Assembly (NCBI RefSeq): GCF_015594545.1
Contig: NZ_JADIIO010000001.1
Coordinates: forward strand, 1,178,001 to 1,242,000
DNA from: Staphylococcus durrellii
GTDB lineage: Bacteria > Bacillota > Bacilli > Staphylococcales > Staphylococcaceae
Length of the DNA stretch: 64,000 nt
Direction of reading: 5' to 3'
Shown: piece after piece, positions 52,105 through 62,583 of the stretch
Position numbering within the stretch: the first letter of the stretch is position 1
Layout of the letters: each line of letters starts with the position of its first letter
Notes under the pieces: model-generated
Databases searched by the model: none
Told to the model about the DNA's origin: nothing
What the model saw: the letters and a program-made list of their open reading frames with translations, nothing else
Position numbers and translations under genes: made by a program

Positions 52105-53238
52105 GTGGCCAAACGAGATTACTATGAGGTCTTAGGTGTAAGCAAAGACGCATCAAAAGACGATATTAAAAAAGCTTACCGCAAACTTTCTAAAAAATAT
52201 CATCCAGATATTAATAACGAAGAAGGTGCAGACGAAAAGTTCAAAGAAATTTCTGAAGCCTATGAAGTGTTAGGTGATGAAAATAAAAGAGCTAATTATG
52301 ATCAATTCGGTCATAGTGGACCACAAGGTGGTTTTGGTGGCCAAGGATTTGGTGGTCAAGACTTTAGTGGTTTCGGCGGTGGCGGATTTGAAGACATCTT
52401 TAGTTCATTCTTCGGTGGCGGCCGTCAAAGAGATCCAAATGCGCCTAGAAAAGGTGATGATTTACAATATACTATGACCGTAACATTTGATGAAGCTGTT
52501 TTTGGTACAGAAAAAGAAATTTCTATTAGAAAAGATGTTACTTGTCATACTTGTGATGGAGAAGGTGCAAAACCTGGATCTAAGAAAAAAACGTGTCACT
52601 ATTGTAACGGTGCTGGTCATGTCTCAGTTGAACAAAACACTATTTTAGGTAGAGTTAGAACTGAAAAAGTTTGTCCAGTTTGTGAAGGATCAGGCCAAGA
52701 ATTTGAGGAACCTTGTGAAACTTGCCATGGTAAAGGTACAGAAAATAAAACTGTTAAAATTTCAGTCACAGTACCAGAAGGCGTAGACAATGAACAGCAA
52801 ATTAGATTAGCTGGTGAAGGTACTCCTGGTGAAAATGGAGGACCTCACGGTGACTTGTATGTTGTATTTAGAGTTAAACCTTCAGAAAAATTCGAGAGAA
52901 TGGGCGATGACATTTATTACAGCTTAGATATCACGTTCCCACAAGCAGCTCTTGGTGACGAAATTAAAGTACCTACACTAAATAGTAGTGTAATGTTAAC
53001 AGTACCTTCAGGAACTCAAACAGGTAAACAGTTTCGCTTAAAAGATAAAGGTATTAAAAATGTTCACGGTTACGGTTATGGAGATTTATTTGTAAATGTT
53101 AACGTGGTTACACCTACAAAAATCAACGAGCGTCAAACAGAATTGTTGAGAGAATTTGCCGAAATCAATGGAGAAGAATTATCTGAACAACCTTCAAATT
53201 TTAGAGATAAAGCTAAACGCTTCTTTAAAGGAGAATAG
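52105..53238 (+). CDS. dnaJ: Chaperone protein DnaJ (Hsp40)
   Basis: 377 residues: J domain (1-70, HPD at 33-35), Gly/Phe-rich linker (about 72-110), four CxxCxGxG zinc repeats (about 145-210), and C-terminal substrate-binding domains. Start GTG 52105 with GAGGGAGAG upstream; a nearby ATG at 52098 is in another frame. prmA follows six bases after the stop. Confidence 0.97.
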   Translation: MAKRDYYEVLGVSKDASKDDIKKAYRKLSKKYHPDINNEEGADEKFKEISEAYEVLGDENKRANYDQFGHSGPQGGFGGQGFGGQDFSGFGGGGFEDIFSSFFGGGRQRDPNAPRKGDDLQYTMTVTFDEAVFGTEKEISIRKDVTCHTCDGEGAKPGSKKKTCHYCNGAGHVSVEQNTILGRVRTEKVCPVCEGSGQEFEEPCETCHGKGTENKTVKISVTVPEGVDNEQQIRLAGEGTPGENGGPHGDLYVVFRVKPSEKFERMGDDIYYSLDITFPQAALGDEIKVPTLNSSVMLTVPSGTQTGKQFRLKDKGIKNVHGYGYGDLFVNVNVVTPTKINERQTELLREFAEINGEELSEQPSNFRDKAKRFFKGE

Positions 53239-53244
53239 AATACT

Positions 53245-54183
53245 ATGCAATGGACCGAAGTTTCCATAACAGTTAATCATGACGTAGCTTCTTTAGTTAG
53301 TAACATTTTAGAAGATCATGGGTCTAATGGTGTCGTTATCGAAGATTCCAATGATTTAATCCATGATTTTGAAGATAAGTTTGGTGAAATTTATAGTTTA
53401 AGTGATGAAGCTTATCCATCCACGGGTGTTAGACTTAAAGCTTACTTTAATGAAATGAAATATAACAATACTTTAAAAACCAATATTATAAATACTATAA
53501 AATCGTTAGAAGCTTTAGACAATGAAGTTTTTGATTATCAAGAAAATGTGATTCAAGAACAAGACTGGGAAAATGAATGGAAAAATTATTTTCATCCATT
53601 TAGAGCATCTAAACGCTTTACTATAGTACCAAGTTGGGAAGATTATCAAATAATTGATTCTGATGAATTATGTATTGAATTAGATCCTGGAATGGCTTTT
53701 GGTACAGGTGATCATCCAACAACCAATATGTGTTTGAAGGCTATTGAAACATACGTAACTGCAAACGACAGCGTGATTGATGTTGGAACTGGTTCAGGTA
53801 TTTTAAGTATAGCTGCCTATTTACTAGGCGTAAATCGTATTAAAGCGTTAGACCTTGATGAGATGGCAGTAAAAGTAGCTATTGATAATTTTAAAAAGAA
53901 TAACTGTGAAGATTCGATTGAAGCAGTACCAGGTAACTTGCTCACTGATGAAACAGAAAAATTTGATGTCGTTATCGCAAATATTTTAGCGCATATTATT
54001 GATGAAATGATTGAAGATGCTTATAATACTTTAAATGTAGACGGTTATTTCATTACTTCTGGTATAATTGAAGAGAAATACGAAGAAATAATCGATCATA
54101 TGAAGCGTGTAGGATTTAAAATTATTTCAGTAAACCACGATAATAGTTGGGTCTGTATCGTGGGACAGAAAGTGAGCGAATAA
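53245..54183 (+). CDS. prmA: Ribosomal protein L11 methyltransferase
   Basis: SAM-dependent trimethylation of L11. 312 residues: N-terminal L11-binding domain, then [15 protein letters not shown] near 147-161 and the SAM motif [13 protein letters not shown] near 177-189, with NILAHI near 244. AAAGGAG lies inside the end of dnaJ. rsmE starts two bases after the stop. Confidence 0.96.
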   Translation: MQWTEVSITVNHDVASLVSNILEDHGSNGVVIEDSNDLIHDFEDKFGEIYSLSDEAYPSTGVRLKAYFNEMKYNNTLKTNIINTIKSLEALDNEVFDYQENVIQEQDWENEWKNYFHPFRASKRFTIVPSWEDYQIIDSDELCIELDPGMAFGTGDHPTTNMCLKAIETYVTANDSVIDVGTGSGILSIAAYLLGVNRIKALDLDEMAVKVAIDNFKKNNCEDSIEAVPGNLLTDETEKFDVVIANILAHIIDEMIEDAYNTLNVDGYFITSGIIEEKYEEIIDHMKRVGFKIISVNHDNSWVCIVGQKVSE

Positions 54184-54185
54184 TT

Positions 54186-54938
54186 TTGCAAAGATATTTT
54201 TTAAATCAAAACGCTGATATTAATCAGCGTTTTTTTATTACTCAGAGTGATGATATACATCATATTACAAAAGTTATGCGTCATCAAAATGGTGATGATA
54301 TAATAGTTACTTTTAACAATCAAATAGTCTATCAATGCGAAATTATTACTATTGATGATAATGCTATTGAAATCAACACAAAACAAAAGTTAGAGGTTAA
54401 TACAGAACTACCTCAAACTATAACGATTTGTAGTGGACTTATAAAAGCTGATAAATATGAATGGTTATTACAGAAAGCTACAGAACTAGGTGCACATCAA
54501 TTTATTGCTACGACAATGGATCGTTCTGTCGTTAAACTTAACGCTTCTAAGATCGAAAAGAAACTAGATAGATGGCAAAAAATTATCAAAGAAGCAGCAG
54601 AACAAAGTTATAGATTATTAATACCTAACTTGGAATATGTGTCGAATTTAAAAACTTTATGTGATAATATAGACCAATATGATTATGTACTTGTAGCATA
54701 TGAAGATGCAGCAAAAAACGGTGAAACTAATAATTTCAAAACTTTATTACAGCGCTTTGAGCCTAATGCACGTGTGCTTGTCATTTTTGGACCAGAGGGT
54801 GGTTTTTCTGAAAATGAGATTGCACTGTTAGATAAGGTTGGGGAACAAATTGGTTTAGGACCAAGAATTTTACGGGCAGAAACTGCACCATTATATGTGT
54901 TAAGTGCGATAAGTTATCAAAAAGAATTATTGGGGTGA
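54186..54938 (+). CDS. rsmE: 16S rRNA m3U1498 methyltransferase RsmE
   Basis: SPOUT-fold methyltransferase of 250 residues, starting QRYFLNQNADINQRFF, with the C-terminal knot motifs VIFGPEGGFSENE near 197-209 and LGPRILRAETAPLYVLS near 223-239. Start TTG 54186, which gives the family N-terminus; a frame extending 39 bases upstream lies inside prmA and lacks a site. Confidence 0.94.
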   Translation: MQRYFLNQNADINQRFFITQSDDIHHITKVMRHQNGDDIIVTFNNQIVYQCEIITIDDNAIEINTKQKLEVNTELPQTITICSGLIKADKYEWLLQKATELGAHQFIATTMDRSVVKLNASKIEKKLDRWQKIIKEAAEQSYRLLIPNLEYVSNLKTLCDNIDQYDYVLVAYEDAAKNGETNNFKTLLQRFEPNARVLVIFGPEGGFSENEIALLDKVGEQIGLGPRILRAETAPLYVLSAISYQKELLG

Positions 54939-54943
54939 TATTT

Positions 54944-56290
54944 ATGTCCACAGTTGCATTTCATACTTTAGGTTGCAAAGTAAATCACTATGAGACAGAA
55001 GCAATTTGGCAATTATTTAAAGAAGCCGATTATGATAGAGTAGATTTTGAAACAAATGCGGATGTGTTTGTTATTAATACATGTACAGTAACAAACACTG
55101 GCGATAAAAAAAGTAGACAAGTTATACGCCGAGCTATCAGACAAAATCCAGAAGCAGTCGTGTGTGTGACTGGTTGTTACGCTCAGACTTCTCCGGCAGA
55201 AATAATGGAAATACCTGGTGTCGATATAGTTGTCGGTACGCAAGATCGTACTAAATTGATTGGTTACATAGAACAATATAAGCAAGAACGTCAACCAATT
55301 AATGGTGTTGGTAATATTATGAAAAATCGTACTTACGAAGAGTTAGAAGTTCCTTACTTTACAGATCGTACACGCGCTTCATTGAAAATACAGGAAGGGT
55401 GTAATAACTTTTGTACTTTCTGTATTATTCCTTGGGCAAGAGGTTTAATGCGTTCACGCGACCCGGAAAAAGTAGTAGAACAGGCAACTCAATTAGTTGA
55501 ATCAGGATACAAAGAAATTGTATTAACTGGTATTCATACAGGTGGATATGGTCAAGATTTAAAAAATTACAATCTTGCACAACTTTTACGTGATTTAGAA
55601 ACAATTAATAATTTAGAGCGAATTCGTATTTCTTCTATAGAAGCAAGTCAATTAACTGATGAAGTGATTAACGTTATTGCATCATCAAACAAAGTGGTTA
55701 GGCACTTACATATACCACTTCAATCTGGATCTGATTCAGTATTAAAGAGAATGAGACGTAAATATTCTATGGCACATTTCTCTGAGAGATTGACAAGATT
55801 ACATGAAGCTTTACCTGGTTTAGCTGTTACTAGTGATGTTATCGTTGGTTTTCCTGGCGAAACAGCAGAAGAATTTCAAGAAACATTTGACTTTATTGTC
55901 GATCATCATTTCTCAGAATTACACGTATTTCCATATTCACCAAGAATTGGTACGCCAGCAGCAAGAATGGACGACCAAATTGACGAGAATATTAAAAATG
56001 AACGAGTACATCGTCTAATTAATTTAAGTGATCAACTTGCTAAAACATATGCTTCTAACTTTGAGAATGATGTATTAGAAGTGATTCCTGAAGAAGCCGG
56101 TACTGATAAAGGTTCATTAGTAGGATATGCAGATAATTACATGAAGATACAATTTAAAGGCGATGAGTCAATAATAGGTCAACTAGTGAAAGTAAAAATC
56201 ACTAAAGCTGATTATCCAATCAATGAAGGTGAGTTACTTCGTGTCATTGACCATGCAACTAATAAGTCAGAACATAAAGTTTTAATATAA
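54944..56290 (+). CDS. mtaB: tRNA (t6A37) methylthiotransferase MtaB
   Basis: Converts t6A37 to ms2t6A37. 448 residues: UPF0004 domain with C11, C47 and C78 binding one iron-sulfur cluster, radical SAM motif C153, C157, C160, and a TRAM domain at the end. The position after rsmE matches yqeV of B. subtilis. ATG 54944 preceded by GGGGTGA. It modifies the same t6A that tcdA cyclises elsewhere in the window. Confidence 0.95.
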   Translation: MSTVAFHTLGCKVNHYETEAIWQLFKEADYDRVDFETNADVFVINTCTVTNTGDKKSRQVIRRAIRQNPEAVVCVTGCYAQTSPAEIMEIPGVDIVVGTQDRTKLIGYIEQYKQERQPINGVGNIMKNRTYEELEVPYFTDRTRASLKIQEGCNNFCTFCIIPWARGLMRSRDPEKVVEQATQLVESGYKEIVLTGIHTGGYGQDLKNYNLAQLLRDLETINNLERIRISSIEASQLTDEVINVIASSNKVVRHLHIPLQSGSDSVLKRMRRKYSMAHFSERLTRLHEALPGLAVTSDVIVGFPGETAEEFQETFDFIVDHHFSELHVFPYSPRIGTPAARMDDQIDENIKNERVHRLINLSDQLAKTYASNFENDVLEVIPEEAGTDKGSLVGYADNYMKIQFKGDESIIGQLVKVKITKADYPINEGELLRVIDHATNKSEHKVLI

Positions 56291-56308
56291 ATTTGTAAAT
56301 TTTACTAA

Positions 56309-56337
56309 TTGACCGTTAAAGTTAGATATATTATACT
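56309..56337 (+). promoter_or_regulatory. Sigma-A promoter of rpsU
   Basis: TTGACC (56309-56314), 17-base spacer, TATACT (56332-56337), 19 bases after the mtaB stop. The predicted start near 56343 falls at the edge of a perfect palindrome. Confidence 0.8.
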
Positions 56338-56340
56338 AAT

Positions 56341-56365
56341 TTATACATAGTTAAACTATGTATAA
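56341..56365. repeat. Perfect 25-base palindrome at the rpsU transcription start
   Basis: TTATACATAGTT and AACTATGTATAA, each 12 bases, flank a single central A. It begins four bases after the -10 box. It may be an operator for a dimeric regulator or a 5' hairpin that protects the rpsU mRNA; no T-run follows, so it is not a terminator of mtaB. Confidence 0.8.
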
Positions 56366-56409
56366 TAAAGTTAAAAGTTTCGTTGATATTTGGAGGGAGG
56401 GAAATACAG

Positions 56410-56586
56410 ATGTCTAAAACAGTAGTCCGTAAAAACGAATCACTTGAAGATGCGTTACGTCGATTCAAGCGTACTGTTTCTAAAAGCGGTACAATTCAAG
56501 AAGTGCGTAAACGCGAATTTTACGAGAAACCAAGTGTTAAACGTAAAAAGAAATCAGAAGCTGCACGTAAACGTAAATTCAAATAA
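56410..56586 (+). CDS. rpsU: 30S ribosomal protein S21
   Basis: 58-residue very basic protein, [20 protein letters not shown] at the start and an Arg/Lys-rich C-terminus. S21 helps base pairing of mRNA with the 16S 3' end. ATG 56410 follows GGAGGGAGG; an upstream in-frame start at 56383 would place that site within the gene. Own promoter upstream and own terminator downstream. Confidence 0.97.
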   Translation: MSKTVVRKNESLEDALRRFKRTVSKSGTIQEVRKREFYEKPSVKRKKKSEAARKRKFK

Positions 56587-56631
56587 TTAATAGTTTCGTT
56601 GACTCCCTCAACAATATTAATTATAAATAGC

Positions 56632-56667
56632 AACCATAGTTGATATAATCAACTATGGTTTTTTATT
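56632..56667 (+). terminator. Rho-independent terminator after rpsU
   Basis: Perfect 13-base arms AACCATAGTTGAT and ATCAACTATGGTT around ATA, followed by TTTTTTATT. Confidence 0.93.
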
Positions 56668-56792
56668 ACATTTAAATAATTAAGTAATTTTTTAAAATTG
56701 AAAATTATTAAAATTGTAAGATATGAATATCCCTTATCTGTATTAATGACTTACTGTTTATTGTATAATTAAGTAGAGAGCGGGGTGAAATT

Positions 56793-57497
56793 GTGAACTT
56801 ATTATCTAATATACATACGTTGGGTTCTATGACCTCAATCCAAAGTCATAGTTGGTTAGACAACTTGGCTAATTTTATCGTAAGTCCAGTGATAGCTTTA
56901 ATATTAACTTGTGTTATATTTTTAGGTCTTTTATATCAATTATATTCTAAAAAGATTAATATTATTGGTATTATTGCAACATTAGCAATGCTAATTTTCT
57001 TTTTAGGCTTTTTAATTAAAGGTGATGTCAATTTAATTACTGTAATTTTATTTAGTATTGGTATCTTATTCTTAATTATTGAACTATTTATAGTAGGGGC
57101 AGTAATTGGCATCATCGGTTTAACGTTAATAATATTTAGTATTATTACATTGGGCGATAATTTAGTTTTTATGATAGGTAATGTAGTAATAGCATTGATT
57201 TTAGCAATCGTCGAGTGGGTGATATTAGTGAAAATTTTCAAACGTAACATACCATTTTTAGATAAAGTTGTACTAAAAGATTCTACTAATGCTGAATCTG
57301 GTTACACATCTCATGATGACCGCTCTTATTTAGTTGGTGACACAGCCGTAACAATGACTGATTTAAGACCAGCTGGCATTATCTCGATCAATAATGAACG
57401 TATCGACGCAGTTTCAGATGGCTCATTTATTTTACGCAATAAAAATGTAAAAATTCTTGAAGTTGAAGGTACTCGTGTTGTTGTAAGAGAAATTTAA
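56793..57497 (+). CDS. NfeD-family membrane protein
   Basis: 234 residues with four or five membrane segments (between about 28 and 150) and a C-terminal soluble OB-fold (about 170-234, GDTAVTMTDLRPAGIISI). NfeD proteins are partners of flotillin-like proteins, and floA follows after 21 bases. This is the short form without the ClpP-like protease domain. Start GTG 56793. Confidence 0.9.
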   Translation: MNLLSNIHTLGSMTSIQSHSWLDNLANFIVSPVIALILTCVIFLGLLYQLYSKKINIIGIIATLAMLIFFLGFLIKGDVNLITVILFSIGILFLIIELFIVGAVIGIIGLTLIIFSIITLGDNLVFMIGNVVIALILAIVEWVILVKIFKRNIPFLDKVVLKDSTNAESGYTSHDDRSYLVGDTAVTMTDLRPAGIISINNERIDAVSDGSFILRNKNVKILEVEGTRVVVREI

Positions 57498-57518
57498 ATA
57501 TTTAAAGGAGAAAACATT

Positions 57519-58505
57519 ATGCTAATTAGTATAGGTATTATCGTAGTAATTGTCATTATTGCATTATTAATATTGTTTTCATTTGTTCCTGTTGGGTTAT
57601 GGATTTCTGCTATAGCTGCAGGAGTTAAAGTAGGTATCGGTACTCTAGTCGGAATGAGATTAAGAAGGGTATCGCCGAGAAAAGTTATTGCGCCATTAAT
57701 TAAAGCGCATAAAGCAGGATTAAATCTAACTACAAATCAATTAGAGTCTCATTACCTAGCAGGTGGTAACGTTGATAGAGTAGTAGATGCTAATATCGCT
57801 GCGCAAAGAGCTGATATTAATTTACCATTTGAACGTGGTGCTGCTATCGACTTAGCTGGCCGTGATGTACTAGAAGCCGTTCAAATGTCTGTTAATCCAA
57901 AAGTTATCGAGACACCATTTATAGCTGGTGTAGCTATGAACGGTATCGAAGTAAAAGCAAAAGCCAGAATCACGGTCCGCGCCAATATCGCTAGATTAGT
58001 TGGTGGTGCTGGTGAAGAAACAATCATCGCACGTGTTGGTGAAGGTATCGTATCGACAATTGGTTCCAGTCAACACCATACTCAAGTATTAGAAAATCCT
58101 GATAATATATCTAAAACTGTATTAAGTAAAGGTTTAGACTCAGGTACAGCTTTTGAAATACTATCAATTGATATTGCCGATGTTGATATTAGTAAAAACA
58201 TTGGTGCAGATTTACAAACTGAACAAGCACTTGCGGATAAGAATATAGCTCAAGCTAAAGCAGAAGAACGTAGAGCAATGGCAGTAGCTCAAGAACAAGA
58301 AATGAAAGCTAAAGTACAAGAAATGCGTTCTAAAGTTGTAGAAGCTGAAGCTGAAGTTCCTCTTGCGATGGCTGAAGCATTACGTTCAGGCAACATAGGT
58401 GTAGGAGATTATTACAACCTAAAAAATATTGAAGCAGATACTGGCATGCGTAATGCCATTAATAAACGTACTAACAACAATGAAGATGAATCACCAGACG
58501 AATAA
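57519..58505 (+). CDS. floA: Flotillin-like protein FloA
   Basis: Scaffold of functional membrane microdomains, affecting protein complex assembly and secretion. 328 residues: N-terminal membrane hairpin (about 3-50), an SPFH/PHB-like domain (about 50-220) and an Ala/Glu-rich coiled coil (about 225-300, [17 protein letters not shown]). Between nfeD and yqfB, the usual operon. Confidence 0.95.
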   Translation: MLISIGIIVVIVIIALLILFSFVPVGLWISAIAAGVKVGIGTLVGMRLRRVSPRKVIAPLIKAHKAGLNLTTNQLESHYLAGGNVDRVVDANIAAQRADINLPFERGAAIDLAGRDVLEAVQMSVNPKVIETPFIAGVAMNGIEVKAKARITVRANIARLVGGAGEETIIARVGEGIVSTIGSSQHHTQVLENPDNISKTVLSKGLDSGTAFEILSIDIADVDISKNIGADLQTEQALADKNIAQAKAEERRAMAVAQEQEMKAKVQEMRSKVVEAEAEVPLAMAEALRSGNIGVGDYYNLKNIEADTGMRNAINKRTNNNEDESPDE

Positions 58506-58516
58506 GGGGTGATTAA

Positions 58517-59161
58517 ATGAGTATAGGTATTATTATTTTTGCAATATCTGTGATAGTTACTATTATAGGTGCGGTAAAAGATAATAGTCATAAAGAAAGA
58601 CAACAACAAACACCTAAAAAACGACAAGAAATGCAACAACCACGAGGAAAAGGTTTTCTTGAAAAACTTGAAGAAACATTCAATGAATTAGAAGGTCAAA
58701 TGGAAAACAAACCTCCAGGTCAAACAACTAAAGAGCGCAATACTACAAATGTAGAACCTGAACCAGTTACTGAAACACGTGCTGAAAAAATGGAAACTAC
58801 TACCGAATCTATGACTCCTGATGAAGATGGGGCTGCTCAAAAAGAAAAAGTGCGTGAAAGAAAGCAAGATGAAGAATTACAAAAAGAACTAGAAGATAGT
58901 GTATTTAATGATCTCGAAGATGTACGTAATGAAATTGATCGTGAAAAAGAGAAACAACTGCAATTAATGGAAAAACGTGCACGCGCAATCATTAATGATA
59001 AATACTTATCTGAAAGAACTAAACGTTTTCGTTTAAAACAACTTATCAATGCTAATTCAATGCATGTAAATGATACTAGTGATAATTTGCGTTTCGACAA
59101 AGATGAAGTCGTTAATGGTATTATTTGGTCAGAGATTCTAAGTAGACCTAAACAAATATAA
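58517..59161 (+). CDS. Hypothetical membrane-anchored protein of the floA operon (YqfB-like position)
   Basis: 214 residues: one N-terminal membrane segment (about 3-19), then a highly charged, Glu/Lys/Gln-rich region (about 25-165), probably coiled coil or disordered, and a more ordered end. No enzymatic motif. The position after floA is conserved in staphylococci, suggesting a role with the flotillin complex (inference only). A terminator overlaps its stop. Confidence 0.85.
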   Translation: MSIGIIIFAISVIVTIIGAVKDNSHKERQQQTPKKRQEMQQPRGKGFLEKLEETFNELEGQMENKPPGQTTKERNTTNVEPEPVTETRAEKMETTTESMTPDEDGAAQKEKVRERKQDEELQKELEDSVFNDLEDVRNEIDREKEKQLQLMEKRARAIINDKYLSERTKRFRLKQLINANSMHVNDTSDNLRFDKDEVVNGIIWSEILSRPKQI

Positions 59162-59209
59162 AATAAACACTCTATCAACGTTAAATCAACTTGATAGAGT
59201 GTTTATTTA
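59161..59209 (+). terminator. Terminator after the nfeD-floA operon
   Basis: Perfect 18-base arms AAATAAACACTCTATCAA and TTGATAGAGTGTTTATTT around a 13-base loop. The outer bases are A/T rather than a pure T-run. The following 220 bases to phoH are AT-rich, with a TATAAT at about 59283 but no clear -35. Confidence 0.8.
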
Positions 59210-59430
59210 TGTTACAGTAATTAAGGTTAATTGGTTATAATATTTATAATGCACATTAAAATAACTTATGAAAGTTACATGTTATAATATGAAGATACTC
59301 ATAAAACACAGTTATTTTCTAACTTGTGTAGTGCCATTCTTATTATTGATAGACAATTTATGTTTATTATTTTAAAATTTAAAGAACCTAATTACTAATA
59401 AGATAAATTTATTTGCAAAGGAGCGCCTAT

Positions 59431-60378
59431 ATGCCTGGAATTATTTATATTGACGATATCAATGAAGCACAAGCACTTATCGGTAACAACGATGAGCATT
59501 TAGAAGCTATAGAAGAAGGTTTTGATGTCGTCGTACATGCTCGTGGCCAAGAAATAGCTGTTAAAGGAAACGTCTTGGAGCATGTTGAACAAGCTGAATC
59601 AGTATTAATCAATTTATTAAAAGTGATTCAACAAGGCATTAATATTACTTTAAAGGATGTCGAGTCAGCTATAAAGATGGCTCATAACAATACAATCAAT
59701 CAATTAATAGATTTATACGAAGATGAAATTACTAAAGATGCCTTCGGTAAATCTATTCGTGCAAAAACGATGGGTCAAAGATTATACATTAACGCTATGA
59801 ATAGAAATGACTTAGTATTTGGTATTGGTCCCGCGGGAACAGGTAAAACTTTCTTAGCCGTCGTATATGCAGCAAAGCAATTACGTAAAGGGAACGTTAA
59901 AAGAATCGTTTTAACAAGACCAGCAGTAGAGGCTGGAGAATCACTGGGTTTCTTACCAGGTGATTTAAAAGAAAAGGTAGATCCATACTTAAGACCATTA
60001 TACGACGGTTTGAACACTGTGCTAGGTAGAGAACAATCGGCCCGTTTTATTGAACGTGGCATTATTGAAATCGCCCCTTTAGCATATATGCGTGGTAGAA
60101 CTTTAGATGACGCATTTGTGATTTTAGATGAAGCACAAAACACAACACACGCTCAAATGAAAATGTTTTTAACTAGGTTGGGTTTTGGCTCTAAAATGGT
60201 CGTTACTGGAGACCCAACCCAAGTGGATTTACCGCCTGGTGCAAAAAGTGGCTTGAAAGAAGCTACGAAGAAATTAAATGATGTTAAAGGCATAAGTATT
60301 TTAAAACTTGATGCGAGTGATGTTGTACGTCACCCATTAGTTAACAAAATTATTGATAAATATGAAGGAGATGAATAG
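59431..60378 (+). CDS. phoH: PhoH-family ATPase (PhoL type)
   Basis: Cytoplasmic ATPase, 315 residues, with a KH-like N-terminal part and a helicase-like core: Walker A GPAGTGKT at 133-140, Walker B FVILDEAQNT near 235-244. It is regularly linked to ybeY and is thought to act in rRNA or RNA processing, though its activity is not settled. ATG 59431 follows AAAGGAG by eight bases; an upstream in-frame start at 59413 lacks a site. Confidence 0.94.
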   Translation: MPGIIYIDDINEAQALIGNNDEHLEAIEEGFDVVVHARGQEIAVKGNVLEHVEQAESVLINLLKVIQQGINITLKDVESAIKMAHNNTINQLIDLYEDEITKDAFGKSIRAKTMGQRLYINAMNRNDLVFGIGPAGTGKTFLAVVYAAKQLRKGNVKRIVLTRPAVEAGESLGFLPGDLKEKVDPYLRPLYDGLNTVLGREQSARFIERGIIEIAPLAYMRGRTLDDAFVILDEAQNTTHAQMKMFLTRLGFGSKMVVTGDPTQVDLPPGAKSGLKEATKKLNDVKGISILKLDASDVVRHPLVNKIIDKYEGDE

Positions 60379-60381
60379 CCA

Positions 60382-60846
60382 TTGTTCACTATAGATTTTA
60401 GCGATCATACTTCAGAAGTTAATGATGCATGGTTCACGCAAATTGATGATTTATTAACTTTTGCCAAAGAACAAGAAAATATTACTGATGAAGCAGAATT
60501 ATCAATTACTTTTGTAGATAAAGATGAAATTCAAGAAATTAATAAAATGTACCGTGATAAAGATAAAATAACGGATGTTATATCTTTTGCATTTGAAGAA
60601 GAAGATGCAGAAATTATAGGTGCGGATATTCCAAGAGTACTTGGTGATATTATTATTTGTACTGATGTAGCTAAAGAACAAGCAAAACAATATGGACATT
60701 CATTTGAGAGAGAGCTTGGATTTTTAGCACTTCATGGATTTTTACATTTATTAGGTTATGATCATATTGAACAACACGATGAAAAAGTTATGTTTAGTAG
60801 ACAAGATGAAATTCTAAATACCTATGGATTAACAAGAGATAAGTGA
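60382..60846 (+). CDS. ybeY: Endoribonuclease YbeY
   Basis: Zinc-dependent RNase for 16S rRNA 3' maturation and 70S quality control. 154 residues with H118, H122 and H128 in [11 protein letters not shown]. Start TTG 60382 with AAGGAG inside the end of phoH. dgkA starts four bases after the stop. Confidence 0.95.
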   Translation: MFTIDFSDHTSEVNDAWFTQIDDLLTFAKEQENITDEAELSITFVDKDEIQEINKMYRDKDKITDVISFAFEEEDAEIIGADIPRVLGDIIICTDVAKEQAKQYGHSFERELGFLALHGFLHLLGYDHIEQHDEKVMFSRQDEILNTYGLTRDK

Positions 60847-60850
60847 TAGT

Positions 60851-61198
60851 ATGGGCAGATTTAAACATGCATTTGCAGGTTTGTTTACACTGTTAAAAAA
60901 GGATCATAATTTTTTTGTTCATATTATTTGTGCAGTCTTAGTCATCATTTTAGGTTTAGCATTGCAACTTACACCCATTGAATGGGTAATTATCATAATT
61001 GCAATAGGTTTAGTACTCATATGTGAAGCCATAAATACAGCTATAGAATTTATCGTAGACTTAGTCACAGAATCTTATGCTACATATGCAAAGTATGCTA
61101 AAGATATTGGTGCATTTTCAGTATTAATAGCTTCAGTAGTAGCATTGTTATTAGGTTTAATAATTTTTATCCCTCACTTTATACATTTATTACAGTAA
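60851..61198 (+). CDS. dgkA: Undecaprenol kinase (diacylglycerol kinase family)
   Basis: 115-residue integral membrane kinase with three helices (about 22-40, 44-62, 90-112) and the ICEAINTAIEFIVDLV motif near 57-72. In Gram-positives this family phosphorylates undecaprenol for wall lipid carrier recycling rather than diacylglycerol. Confidence 0.93.
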   Translation: MGRFKHAFAGLFTLLKKDHNFFVHIICAVLVIILGLALQLTPIEWVIIIIAIGLVLICEAINTAIEFIVDLVTESYATYAKYAKDIGAFSVLIASVVALLLGLIIFIPHFIHLLQ

Positions 61199-61259
61199 TT
61201 GCTCAATATGTATTATACTTAAAATAAGTAGTGCAATATTTTGAGGGGGATGCTATTTT

Positions 61260-61667
61260 ATGACATATAATAATGATTATTTCAATGAGGTAAGAAAGGC
61301 ACAACAGAATGCTTATGTACCATACAGTAATTTTAAAGTAGGTTCTTACTTAAGAACTAAAGATGGCAATGTGTTTTATGGAGCTAATGTAGAAAATGCA
61401 GCATACCCAATGGCAATTTGCGCGGAACGTTCAAGTTTGGTAGCCGCTATCTCAAATGGTTATAAACCAGGAGACTTCGAATCAATTACTATTACTGTAG
61501 ATGCTTCAGAACCATCATCACCGTGTGGTGCATGTAGACAAGTATTAAAAGAGCTTTGTGACGATGATATGCCAGTTTATATGACGAATCATAATGGTGA
61601 TATGATTGAATCTACAGTAGATAAATTATTACCACTGGGTTTTTCAGGAAAGGATTTAAATAACTAA
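61260..61667 (+). CDS. cdd: Cytidine deaminase
   Basis: Converts cytidine and deoxycytidine to uridine forms in pyrimidine salvage. 135 residues with C54-A-E56 and PCGAC (C89, C92), the zinc/catalytic set of homotetrameric Cdd. GAGGGGGATG site upstream. Its stop overlaps the era start by one base (TAATG). Confidence 0.96.
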   Translation: MTYNNDYFNEVRKAQQNAYVPYSNFKVGSYLRTKDGNVFYGANVENAAYPMAICAERSSLVAAISNGYKPGDFESITITVDASEPSSPCGACRQVLKELCDDDMPVYMTNHNGDMIESTVDKLLPLGFSGKDLNN

Positions 61668-62563
61668 TGGAACATAAATCAGGATTTGTATCAATTATTG
61701 GTAGACCTAATGTAGGGAAATCTACATTTGTAAATAGAGTTATTGGACATAAAATTGCGATCATGTCTGACAAAGCACAGACAACGCGTAATAAGATTCA
61801 AGGAGTTATGACAGAAGAAGATGCACAGATTATTTTTTTAGACACGCCTGGTATCCATAAACCAAAACACAAACTTGGTGATTATATGATGCGCGTAGCT
61901 AGAAATACATTGTCAGAAATAGATGCTATTATGTTTATGGTAAATGTAAACGAAGGTATTGGACGTGGCGATGAATTTATTATGGAAATGTTAAAATCAG
62001 TTAAGACACCAGTCTTTTTAGTATTAAATAAAATCGATTTAGTGCATCCAGATAAGCTGATGCCAATAATTGAAGAATATCAAACATATATGGACTTCAC
62101 TGAAATCATACCTATGTCAGCATTAGAAGGACATAATGTAGAACACTTTTTAAGTGTACTTAAATCATACTTGCCTGAAGGGCCAAAATATTATCCAGAT
62201 GATCAAATATCAGATCACCCTGAACAATTTGTAGTTGGTGAATTAATCAGAGAGAAAATATTACATTTAACAAGCGAAGAAATACCGCATGCTATAGGTG
62301 TAAATGTAGACCGTATGGTTAAAGAAGATGAAGATAAAGTGAGAATTGAGGCCACAATATTTGTTGAACGTGACTCACAAAAAGGTATTGTCATTGGTAA
62401 GGGCGGTAAAAAACTTAAAGAAGTTGGAAAACGTGCACGTCAAGATATCGAACGACTACTTGGTTCTAAGGTATATTTAGAATTATGGGTTAAAGTACAA
62501 AAAGATTGGCGAAATAAAGTCAACTTCATACGTCAAATGGGTTATGTAGAAGATCAAGATTAA
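61667..62563 (+). CDS. era: GTPase Era
   Basis: Essential GTPase that binds the 16S 3' end during 30S assembly. 298 residues: G1 GRPNVGKST at 12-20, DTPGIHKP near 59-66, NKID near 123-126, and a C-terminal KH domain with [13 protein letters not shown] near 243-255. With ybeY in the same operon it forms an rRNA-maturation group. Confidence 0.97.
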   Translation: MEHKSGFVSIIGRPNVGKSTFVNRVIGHKIAIMSDKAQTTRNKIQGVMTEEDAQIIFLDTPGIHKPKHKLGDYMMRVARNTLSEIDAIMFMVNVNEGIGRGDEFIMEMLKSVKTPVFLVLNKIDLVHPDKLMPIIEEYQTYMDFTEIIPMSALEGHNVEHFLSVLKSYLPEGPKYYPDDQISDHPEQFVVGELIREKILHLTSEEIPHAIGVNVDRMVKEDEDKVRIEATIFVERDSQKGIVIGKGGKKLKEVGKRARQDIERLLGSKVYLELWVKVQKDWRNKVNFIRQMGYVEDQD

Positions 62564-62583
62564 TAAAAGGATCGTGAACTAAG

